A stretch of 64,000 nucleotides of DNA from Paramacrobiotus metropolitanus (lineage: Eukaryota > Tardigrada > Eutardigrada > Parachela > Macrobiotidae), in contig NW_026570276.1 of NCBI RefSeq assembly GCF_019649055.1, forward strand, positions 558,001 through 622,000, read 5' to 3'. The notes beneath the pieces are model-generated. The model searched no databases. It saw only the letters and a list, made by a program, of their open reading frames with translations, and had not been told where the DNA came from. Numbering within the stretch: position 1 is the first letter of the stretch; every line of letters starts with the position of its first letter. Made by a program: the position numbers and the translations under genes. This document shows positions 23,374 through 34,325 of this stretch, in pieces.

Positions 23374-24769
23374 AATAAATTATTAAGCATTTGGATGCGT
23401 TCTTTCGTGTTTCGTTTGCAGCTTCCGGTGAAACTTTTTATGGGCAATTCAGAAGTACGAAAATCGAAATCTTTAAGTCAGTTAGTAACTAGCCAACTAG
23501 CGGTTAATAAGGGGTTAACAAGTAATTAGCGGTTAACAAGGGGGAGTGGCACTGAGCATTTTTTGGGTGTCTATAGCAGCCTGCAGAAAAAATTCTACTA
23601 CTACAGAAAAATTAATAATAATAATAATTAATAACTAGAAAAATGCACGTTGGCGTGCATTGGAAGACCGGAGCGTAGCAGCTTTTCGCTTGCGCGGGTG
23701 ATAGCTAATTTTTAACGTCCTACCTGCAGTAGCACCCTTAACATTAAAATTATCATCAATTTTAGCATAGCAACATAACCAGCCAGCAATATTTTTGTAA
23801 TGACCTTTCGTAACGACCTTTCGCAACGGACACAAGAGACATTTTTGCATTGGCGCTAAATTAGAGGACCTTCGCTACGTTCCGGTCGATTATTACTTCT
23901 AATTCTCATTTTACTAATTTTAATTCTAATTATTATTTCTAATTCTTTTATTCTAATTCTTCAGAGTACGTACTTTGCGTCATCGGTGATCGAGGTTGCC
24001 TCGAAACAACTTTTAGGGTAGTACTAATAAATGTTACTGTTACTGGTAGTGGTACGGGTAGCGGTACTGTGCTTAATGGTACTGGTACTGTTAGTGGTAG
24101 CAAATATTGCACTCTTAGTGGTAGTGGTACTGGACTACTGGTAGTGGCAGCAGTTACAGTGCTGATGGGAAATGAAAAGAATATCGTAAAAGCACAAACA
24201 AAAGAGAAAGCGAAATTTGTTTTTAATACTTTATTAGCAAAAGGTTCAACACTGTTTCAGTTTCTGGCACTGCGGAACGCTGATAAGTAACTTATAATAA
24301 AATTGTTATCCTACGCCACAAAGTCAGGTTGTCATTTATTTATAAAAACACTAAAACTATCCGCTAATCACTACACTTAAACACAAACACTTAATAAACA
24401 CTTAAACTATCCGCTAATCAGTTGGAAAGCGCAATAAAATAATTACGAACAATTTACTTATACAGTTTAGCAGAAAAGTATTATCACCTAATAGCGATAA
24501 CTAAGGTTACAGGTGGCATAAATAAAGATAAAGGTGGCATCAAGCACAGTAATTGCTTATGATAGTAACACACATCTTAAGTGCCACAACTAATTACTAT
24601 TTCTATAATTTCCACAGCGCCTTATCGTGTGTCGACTACAGCATTCTTAATTTTAGTAGCCAATTAAACGCACTTTTTGGCAGAGAAAATTCCTCAGTTT
24701 TAACGCGCTTCGACACTTGTATATGGCAAGTTGGCAACTGATTAGGGCTCGGTCACCACCTCCCCCCTC
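23374..24769. other. Simple-repeat-rich DNA, no gene seen
   Basis: Contains ttctaatt-type repeats (about 23895-23965) and a ggtagtggtactggt-type run (about 24030-24150). The frame at 24069-24290 is largely a translation of the latter and is not taken as a gene. Confidence 0.55.
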
Positions 24770-24990
24770 AAAAAAATCTCATCATTTATTTGAAGACAGA
24801 CTAGGTATGGGGAACACTTAAAAAAATTCTTTCATCGGCAATGGTCCAGTGGGCGTGGCCAAGCACGAATTTAATGGTTGGCATTATTGCATGTATTGCC
24901 ATTGCCGTATTGCTGAACATATTTATGGTGTTAGAGGTTACACTGACAACTTTATTTTGCGAATTCTGTGTTATCCATTAGACCATTACT
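24770..24990 (+). repeat. Dispersed repeat family, third and most diverged copy
   Basis: Shares the gaagacag, ccagtgggcgtggcca and gttagaggtt landmarks with 7190-7440 and 7976-8180 in the same order and spacing. Confidence 0.5.
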
Positions 24991-27900
24991 ACTGTAGTTT
25001 TACTTCTTGATTTGATTTTGCTTCCTAATTCACTGTTTAGAAAACCTGACATTTTTAAAGAATCTCGCCACGAATCCAGCTCTAAAATGCATGGATATGC
25101 AGCACGCGGTCTGTTTGCAGCTAATGCTTATTACTTATTATTGCAGCACTGTGCATTACATGGAAGCCATAGTCAGAAAACTTTGAATATCAAATCAGCC
25201 AGCCAACACGAAAACGTAAAAAAATTCAAATTTAAAAAGCCGTGCACGCAGCCAACACCCGTGTTTTCCCATGCACGCAGCATCGACCTAAAATACTTCA
25301 AAGCTTCCTGCTTTTTTACACGGTATAAATACCGTAGTGTGGTGCAACTAATGTTTCGGAGAAGCAGAAAACAGCTTTCTATGGCGAGTAAAAAAGGTGC
25401 ACATAGATACTGGATGTTCTCCTAGACTTAAGCATTGAATCAGCGCTTAGCAAACGTTATGACATTACTTACACCAGTTTCTTTTGGCAAGTACAGAGCA
25501 CTGTAATTGAAATTCCCCACACCGAAACTGCCTTTGTAAATGCTCTGATAAGCATCCATATTTGAAATTCCATTAAAAGGCTTAAATAAAATACGAAAAA
25601 AATCATTCACCACCGCACCTTCAATGCGGCGCGGTGGGGCAATGTAGTAGGCGAATTTGAATCGTCTGGGCGAGGCAATTTTAACCGAAAAACCTAAAGG
25701 ATGGTGAAGTATGTATATTGCTGCAGAAACATTAGAGTAGAATTTATCGCAATTACATCAAAATATTGTTAATTTTCACGCGAAGCCAGCGAACATTTTT
25801 CCAGCAAAAATTTTACAAAAATTCTTTGAAAAATAGCAAAAATGGTTTCAAATTTCTTGAAGTGAAAGTTAAAGGTCAAGAATGATGTATCACGTACAGA
25901 GTCCAAAGAACAATTGCAAGTTTCGCGCGAAGCCGCTGCCTTTTTTTCTTTTTTTAATACTCAAATTGCTAAAAATTCTATATAAAATGCTAATTTAGAG
26001 TATACCTTTCGCTTTCGGGTACATCATTTTTTTGAGCACACTTTTTATGATTATTTAAATGAGTAAGTACATGTATGCACTCTGCTTTCTGCAGCATTTG
26101 CGCGTACTATGAGAAATACGGTCAACTTACTCCTATATTTCGAACGAAGATTTTAGACTGAGTAAATAAAGTATAGTAAAGATCTCCAGAGCTTCATTCG
26201 CGCGGAGCGGGAAGCCAACAAACGGTTTTATTGCAAAACTCGCTACAATAAGAATCCAATAAAAATGGGTTTTTTCTTTCAGTCTTTTTCAAAACCGGCT
26301 ACCGCATTATCAGAATAGCAGTACTCCACTTGCTTATTTTTTTTAAAGAACGCACTTCTTCAAAAATTCCTTCTTCAAAAAATTACTTCTTCAAAAAAGT
26401 GGCGCGTGCCTCCGTGCCACCCTTTCTAAATTCGCAATTGTGACAGTGGGGGCACAACAAAAAAACTGTATAAGCTGAAAAAAGTACCACCACGGAGTCT
26501 GGCGTAGGGAAAAAAGCATACGGTATACGGGTACAGTATGTTGCTAGGTACCGACAGTAAGAATCCAGCGGTCAGGCCCGGATCCAGCGGTAAGGATTTC
26601 CACGCCATGGCTCAGCTGTGGTTTTTAAGAGCGCCACATTTATAGCTACACATTGATGCGGGTACACACAGTAATATACCGCTCAAATTTTATTAACTTT
26701 ATATAATTTTATACTGCAGACTGGATATCCATCCACATAATAAAAGCGAACGAAACTTTTCAGATGAGGTATCAGTGAAAAATCCAAATTATACGAAGTT
26801 TCTAACAACTGTTAACATTAGTTGGCACAATTTTCACTGCCTGAGAGGCGCATAGAGTCGCTGTAGCAAGCGTATGCCGAAAATGAGTAAGTACCTTCAA
26901 GCTGCCCTTTATTCCTGGAAAAATATCTTTCCTGTTTGGTTACATTAACATTTCACGAAGACCCCAAAGTTAAACGTTAGAAAAAAACGAATTTCGGGAC
27001 TACCGGCGCATGAAGCAGGTGGTACCGCCCGGTGCGGCACCGTGATTTGGATCATATTTTGATAGTTTCGTCTTTTCAAAATCTTCCATTTTTTTGATTT
27101 TCGATTTTCTGGTGAAAAAGTGGTTTTTTTCTGCGCAACTTTGGTTGCAAAATGAAAAATAAATTACGGGAGTCATTTTAAGTTACGGGAGTCATTTACG
27201 GGAGTCATTACGGGAGTCATTTGCCGTTTGTACCAATTTGTACACACTCCAAGAATTTTGCCTGCGTGACTCACAACAAAATGCAAATGCTGTTGTCACT
27301 GCAGTGACTGCAGCACTTTGCCGATGACCAGTTTACCACTACCGTTTGACACGGTTCAAGTACTCGTACTTGTACACCTGCATCAATGTGCAGGTATAAA
27401 TGCAGCCCCTAGAAAACCCCTGTTCAGTCATAACGTAGCAATCCATATGGATGACTGGAGTCACGACATACCCCGCCGATACCCGAACTCCTGGCTACCA
27501 TCCGACGTGAAATGTGCATGGTAAGCGGATAGAAGCCTTGCACTACCCACGATGGCTGAGGAAAGCATGAAAACCGTTTCTAACCGCCAAATTCACACAA
27601 ATGACCGGACGGTAAACAGAGTCGGACCGCCCCTGACAACGGTAAACCGGACTTCTCACTACAGAACCAGGGTGCGGAAAGTCACCGAGGTGAATATTAA
27701 CGAATTAAAATATCGTTTCTATGCATTTTCCTGCCGGATAAATACCATAACTCCAAAGTGTTTCAACACTCCGTTAAGCGATATTCAAATAGTTTCCAGG
27801 TCTCCAAAGCAACTATTGTTGCAGACTTTCAATTTATCCAAATTGAGACGACTTTATACAACAAAATTCATGATCATAATATTAATAACCTGCAGGGATT

Positions 27901-29100
27901 CATACAAATCGTACTAATTCACGTCATGACATTGTACTCGTACAACATGTACTACAGCGGCTAGACGGACGAACGGACACCAAGAATTACTGTATCCGCT
28001 AGATGAAGTGGCACCTATTTTAGATCCCTCGCTTGAGCCAGTCTGCTATATTTCTTAAATAATCTCATCACGCAGTCGCGTTGCTAAAAACACTAGAATA
28101 GTAAAACCGTATCATTACTGTCCTATCGAATTGTATCAGCGAGTCTGATATACGGAATCATTCCCCGAAGTGGCAAGAGTTCCATATTTTGTACCAAAAC
28201 TACTTGTCGGCAAACAGCAAAGGCCGCCGTAATCTGGCCACAGAATGTTGACCTCCGGTTTGTTCACTCTGCAAGACTGCCAACTGGACTTTCATCCGGA
28301 GGGTTTGGTGAATTTGCCAAAGGATCTTATGAAAGTAAAGGGGGTTTAGATTTGCCGTCACACTTATATATTCCAAAAGCCGTCCAGTTACGATCCACGG
28401 TAAAACGTTGAGCCATTTTACGTATTAGTCCGTGACCTTTAGAGCGGGACTGCCATCAGCCTGGCCAGTGCGTAACCACAGCTGAATAAGTTCAAAAAAT
28501 AATTAGAACTGATAGTTATTTCTATTCCCCCTTAAAAATGTTCAAGCAAAATATTGCCGGAAAGTGGTTTTTTTCCGGTTACGGGTCTTTTCTGTAGTTC
28601 ATAATATTCATTTTACACATTATCTGCTGCTCTGCAGTCTCCAGCAGACAAACTGGTTCTGGGGATAAACCACCTCCCATGTTTACCATGTATACCTTCT
28701 ACACTTCCGTCTTGCAGTGCCCGCCAAAAGGGCGTGCACCTTCCTAGTTAGTATCTATATTTACACGAATTTGCCAAAGGAAGTATTTAGCTTGTTAGTG
28801 CCATACTTCGATAAACTTCATTTTCCGGCAACCTTAACCTTCTGTACTAAATTTCGGCAGCCGGCTAGTTGAAAATGCAGTATGAACAACCTCCCTCGTT
28901 GGCGAATGCACGTTTATCATATGTACTCGAGTCAACTGCTTTTCCAATTTAATATCTAATTGTTCGGCGTAGCATCTGTATGTACAGATGTAACGTCGTC
29001 CAATCGAAAAATTCGAAAAGCAGTTGAATCGAGTGCAACTGATAAACTTGCATAATTTTTGCCACTGCAGAAGTTGGCATTGGCTAACGCAGCTTAGCCA
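24991..29100. other. Long stretch without a supportable gene
   Basis: Frames at 25012-25425 (137 codons) and 27552-27917 (121 codons) show no family motif, no splice context and ordinary intergenic composition. At about 27171-27230 the phrase acgggagtcatt is repeated four times. At 26360-26400 cttcttcaaaaa is repeated. From about 28745 the sequence becomes similar to the region at 370-430 upstream of GPCR-1, marking the start of the duplicated unit. Confidence 0.5.
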
Positions 29101-29169
29101 CGCCCCGTGAGCCCCTGCACAAAGCTGAAACAAATCCTCAACTTTGTTGGTGTAACAGGCGTCACAAGC

Positions 29170-29360
29170 ATAATTCCCTTATGGCTTACGACGTTAAAAA
29201 ACTCGGTGCCAACCAGAGACAACATATACGGAGAAGCCGAAGCGATTGTTCACACCATGCTCCACATCATCGTTTCCGGTCACACCAAGAATGCGGTGCC
29301 TAAAATTATGGAGAACTCTAATACACGTTTATCCTTGGCGAAGGCTGACCGCCATCCCAA
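29170..29360 (+). other. Candidate coding exon upstream of GPCR-3
   Basis: Counterpart of 558-713. The frame shared with the left copy reads TLKNSV.TR, then AEAIVH, then TKNAVPKIME, and continues open past the point where the left copy stops. Its frame-keeping three-base difference supports coding, but no start or splice site could be fixed and no family is recognised. Confidence 0.3.
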
Positions 29361-29876
29361 ATATAACAGCGGGCTTAACAAAACATATTGCACTTGTTTG
29401 TTTATATAAAGTGTTAATGATCGGTTGTTACCGAGACAAGTCTCGTGCCTAATTGACGAGCGAAGACAGAATGGCGTGATATTACTCATCCGGTTATGAT
29501 TGTGCATTTTCTTTTTACTGCTGTTTGTGTGCGTTTGATTGTTCGTGTATGGCCTCGGTCGTAATACGGTATCTCACAAAGCGCCGACATTTCTCTCTTT
29601 CTTGTTTACTTCAACAACGGATATAGTGTGATTTATGTTGTTTGTTATTCGACGGATCGTCAAACTCCATGGGGAATGTTACTAATATTTCAGTTCCGCT
29701 TAAAGTCGGACATTTAGCCAAAGGGCAGGCATGCCGCTGAAAATAGTATGCCGGTTAAAAGATTACTGCAGCAACGTTATTAAGAAATTAAGAAGCACAA
29801 CTACGATTCAACGGATTACCCCACGCATGACAACACTATCTCGTCTAATATATAGAATTTCCCTGTAATCATCATT

Positions 29877-32439
29877 ATGGCTGCACACGACAGGCTGAAT
29901 AAGCTGTATCCTCATCATCCGTCCAACCATCCAAATGGAACGATTTGGATAACTTATACTGATGATAGCGCAGTTCTCGACTTTCGTCAACACCAGTACC
30001 CTAACCATTCTCAACACGATCTGTACAATGATGAGCAGATTGATGAGGCGAACTATATCTTTGCCTGCCTTTGGGTGTGCATGCTGATCCTCTGCACCTT
30101 CGGCAATGCACTCAATTTGACCGTACTGCTGCGCAGCTTAAAATCGTGGAAAATGTCCGCTTGTCATTATATGATCGCTACCGCCGTTTCTGATCTGGCA
30201 TCCCTGTAAGCAATGGCGAATTTAAAGGAGGGGAGCACATGTGTAACCGGCCCACTGTCCAGACGGATGAACCGTCCGCCGGACACTTCTGCCTGTAAGC
30301 CGGCAAAACCCTCCGGCGGTCCAAAAAAACATCCAGTAAATTTTACCCACCCAGTTTGGGTAAAATTTACTGGCGGACGGTTTTTTCGGAATATTAGGTC
30401 TGGCAAAGCCATCCGCAAAGCCGTATTCAGTGGCGGACGGTTTTTTCGGAATATTAGGTCTGGCAAAGCCATCCGCCCCGAATAATTATATGGTCCATAT
30501 CATACCCCATATCGAATGGAGCATAAAAAAACGGGATGGGCGAAAATACGGCAGAGGTTTTTTCGGATCGCACGACGGTTTTGCCGTCTTACAGGCAAAA
30601 GCGTCCGGTCGAAGGTTCATCCATCCGGACGGTTTTGCCAGTTACACACGTGCAACCTTTAATATTTCTTCCCTTTGCTTTATCTGTAAGAAATTTGGAA
30701 TGACTTGTTATATTTCTGCTGTACTCTTTTTTGTGGATTTATAAACAAGTTTTGCAGCAAAATCTCTCACTGGCTAGCTGTGCAGCATTCCACAACACTC
30801 GCATTTGTTTTTCGGCACATTTACACATTTTGTTAATAAATCATGCTTCGTAACAGAATTTCGTAAAAATTTACTATGTGTTTAGAATTTCTGGCAGTTT
30901 CCGCAGTAAAAATATGCGTCGGGTTCGCGCGAAAATCCCTTTCCGCTAAATCTTTATAAGCGATAGGGCCTTTATACTCTTTACCCTACGCTTAAAAAAT
31001 TTCGAATTATTTCTACGTACTATTTTTAAAGTACTAGTAGTACATTTTGGCAGGAAAAACATTCTCGGACTTAGCGTGAAAACTGGCACTTGAAAAATTT
31101 GTTGCCCGGCATCTTGCATGCAAATCAAATCAATTTAAATGCTTTTAAATCATTTCAAGTAGTTTTGCAATTGCAGCATAATGCGTATACAAAATGTTAG
31201 TAAAAGCGCGACTGGATGTTGCAGGTGGTTGACGCTTCCGTATCTCCTCCAGCTGATAACTCGAGGACGGATTACTCATACACCATCGATTGCTTTTGGT
31301 ATCGTCCCGTGGCTTGTTGAAACATCCATGTGGTTATCTGATTGGTTAGTGGACAAATAGTGTGAACTGTTATCAAAGTGATCGATGTTATGAGTTTTGC
31401 AATCACTTTCCGATTCCCGTTGATACTTAAACGGCTGTCTGGTTGTTGAGTAGAAAAAGCTGTTGATGCAAAGCAGTGAGGCGGACTGCCAACTGTCAAC
31501 AGACTGACTGGCTCATTGAGACTGGGTTTGTCTCCTTATTATCCGTGAACAGGACATACGCTTTTGTATTGCAGGATTCTGGTTGTGTTTTCTTGGGAGC
31601 GCCTTTTGGTGATCCTCAGCCCGCTTCGTTTCCGGTGGCTGCAACGTGTGTCGGTAGCGCATATTGCCATCCTCGTCCTGCTGATTTTATCGCTCCTCTT
31701 CAACATGATTGATTTTGTGGTGAACTACGCGGACCCGCATATCCAGTCGTACGGTGCACGTTACGGCATCGATGCCGACAAATCTGTGGGCTGGATTCAT
31801 CAATGGCTTTCAGTCCATGCAACAGCCAAAGTACGTTATCTGCCGAATTTTGGCAGTCGATTATGATTTGTAAGAGCGCCGCTTCCGAAGACAAAATCAA
31901 AACCGACCATTTTGTGGCAGTATTTCGTTTTGCAGGTCGCTATGCGCCTGTTAACCTTTCTTCTGGTCCTCATTCCAACCTTCGGCCTGATCGGTTTCCT
32001 CGCATACTATCGTCAATCCGAAATTAGCAAAATGCGCGTTATTCCAAACGCCCGTAAAGAGTCCTGTGCGTCGACGACGAGAAGCGCCCATAACAGCATT
32101 AACGTCATATTGCTGAGTAGTGCAGCGCTGTTTCTCCTGATGCGCGCACCGCAGACGTTCCAGATATGCGTGTTGGCCGGAAACAGGACAGTTTCTTTGT
32201 ATAATGCCGATAATTCGGTTACGGTGATAACGGATGATTTCATTAACCTGGGCAGTCTGGCTGGTTACACGTTTAATTTCTATGTCTACTTGATGACCGA
32301 GCGACATTATCGCAAGCGATTTACAGACGTCGTCGTCCGGCCGCTGTTATCCTGTTGCACGACAACACTGCCGTTACCCGACAAGGAAACCTGTCAAGTG
32401 GAGGAAAGCAACGCGGTCAACTCTTCGACGTCGGTTTAA
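29877..32439 (+). CDS. Rhodopsin-like GPCR, copy 3 (intact)
   Basis: Exons 29877-30205, 31225-31344, 31575-31830 and 31936-32439 have the same lengths and phases as GPCR-1 and give 402 residues. Landmarks are TM1 LCTFGNALNL, TM2 AVSDLASLW, TM3 end ILVVFSWERLL, TM4 ILVLLILSLLFNM, TM5 LLTFLLVLIPTFGL, TM7 YTFNFYVYLM, helix-8 region TERHYRKRF, then a CC pair. The C-terminus TSV is a class I PDZ-ligand pattern. The N-terminus differs most from GPCR-1 and exons 3-4 differ least, as expected of a ligand-facing region evolving faster. Intron 1 holds a TTAA-flanked MITE. The upstream 180 bp and the candidate exon at 29170 are shared with GPCR-1. It is a plasma-membrane receptor with unknown ligand. 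Confidence 0.85.
30226..30658. mobile_element. TTAA-flanked foldback MITE in GPCR-3 intron 1
   Basis: TTAA lies on each side (30222-30225 and 30659-30662), and the ends read AGG and CCT. Outer arms of about 95 bp pair imperfectly (ccggcttacaggc type against cgtcttacaggc). Inside, a 17-bp stem (ccagtaaattttaccca, 30333-30349, with 30357-30373) and a 45-bp unit repeated exactly with a 60-bp period (30371 and 30431) give a composite structure. No coding content. A piggyBac- or Kolobok-type target is likely. Confidence 0.65.
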
Positions 32440-34325
32440 TGTTGGCACCCCCTGTTGTCGACTTCTGGCATTCCGGCGCAGGAGCATCCGACTATGGCTG
32501 GATGTCGATATTTGATTTACAATTTACGGCAAAGTTATAAGACAGCCATGGTACATATAGTGGAGACCTAAGCACAGATAGAAAAAGCACGACTGTGCCA
32601 AATTCGATGTACAGATAGACCCAGGAAGACTGCATACCCCAATTGGGTTTTAAAGCGATTTATTATCACGTAAAAACGCACAAAGTCTTTTCTTACCAGA
32701 TCTGAAAGGTCTGCCGTTCATCCATCTGCACAACTGTCAATGCGTAAATAATCGAGCCCAGCAGAGGCATCACTTAGATAAAAATTAATGAAGTTATTGT
32801 GTCGAAATGCAGTTTGTCGCATAGTTTTCCCCGCAAGCGTTTTAAACACTTTGACGTCAGTATCTTGGTTTGTAAATTAATAAAATATTAATATTGTTAC
32901 CGCATCACGTCCGTGGAAGCACAGCGCACTCCCTCTGTAGTCAGGAACGATCAGATCATGCAAGCAATGGAGAAAACGAAAAAGACTAATACTTGTACAT
33001 AGGAGTTTACAAAGGAAATCTTCGAAATTCTACATCTACTAAATAACGGAACGTCATCAGCCACGACGATTCCTGAAATTATTCGTTTACAAAGCCGCAC
33101 TGGGAGAAACCAAGGCACCGTTTTCTACAGTACCTTCGACAATGAAATCAAGAGTTGAATCTGGCGCGATACATTGGCATTATGTTTAGCCACAACGTAA
33201 AACTCCAGTCGGGTGACAGCAGCGCTTGCAGGGAGCGCTTGCCTCAGTCTTTAAAAGGCCCTTATGTCTCATGTAAAACATTTATATTTCTCTTTATTAG
33301 CTATGCAAACCTATCTGTGTGTTATTCGGCACAGGCCATAATAATCGGCATATATCTGTAGTCGGTAATCACAATAGTCACAAGCACAATAGTCAGCCCG
33401 ATTTTTTTATCAATATGATAATACATACTATATGATTGCAGCCATTGTATATTCAACGCATTGCGTGATATAAAGGAATTTAAAAATCGAAATAACTGTT
33501 GTGCGTATCTAACGAAAGTGTGCTGCCATAGAAGTATCGCTAATTCGATGAGATCCGTCATTCGAATGATCTCGATCACTGCTACAATACGGTACAGCTA
33601 TTGGATCACTCAGTATACTATGATATTACAATAGATTAACAGGTTGGTAACGCGAACCATGAGGCGGTTCTGCCCTTTTTACTGTGCGGTTCGCCGTCGT
33701 TCCTTTTGTGTTACATTCAAGGAGTTTCTTTCTTTAACAAAAACGCAACTACGGTATTGGAAATTTGGGGGTTGTGCACAACATTTAAAATAGAAGTATT
33801 CATTTTGTCCAAGAATAGAAGAATATTACAGTATATATATATATAGTGATACCATTCTTGTGTAGGAAACCCCACTGTCATGCAAAAAACATGCTAAGCT
33901 TCCGATCACATTCGTTTTCAGAGATCCGTCTAAGCGCAGAACGGATCCCGTATTCCACTGTAAGCTGTCCCGATGGCCAACAAATTCGATCACACTGATG
34001 TTTGAACACCGCTTTAACGGCTGCAACAACTGGTTAAACGGTAACTTGAATTATCTACAGGCTACAGATGAAGTTCGACATGCTTGCAAAATGCTGACAT
34101 TGTTGCATGTACGGTCCTTTGATCTGTTAAGTAAGTCTTAAGTTTTTGAGAAACCAAACCGCATTAGTGAAACGTAACAAACACCATCATATTAACCAGC
34201 GACCTTTTCATCCGCGATACCAAGTGGTAGACTTGCTAGACGATATTCCACTCAGCAGCTTTGACGTGGAAAGCGGCAGAGTCCGTAGTCTGGGCTTGAA
34301 TAAACTCTTCAGGTCTGCGTGAGAC
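32440..34325. other. Downstream flank of GPCR-3, no gene seen
   Basis: Similarity to the GPCR-1 downstream flank continues to about 32890. A fragment near 33156 resembles part of 7660-7800. An atatatat run lies at about 33832. No exon is recognised. Confidence 0.5.

Noticed and set aside
25012-25425. 137-codon frame
   Set aside because: No recognisable domain, no splice partner, intergenic-like composition and no repeat relation. Open length alone is not enough.
27552-27917. 121-codon frame with overlapping 68-codon frame
   Set aside because: Polar sequence without motif; two frames overlap equally well; no support from neighbours.
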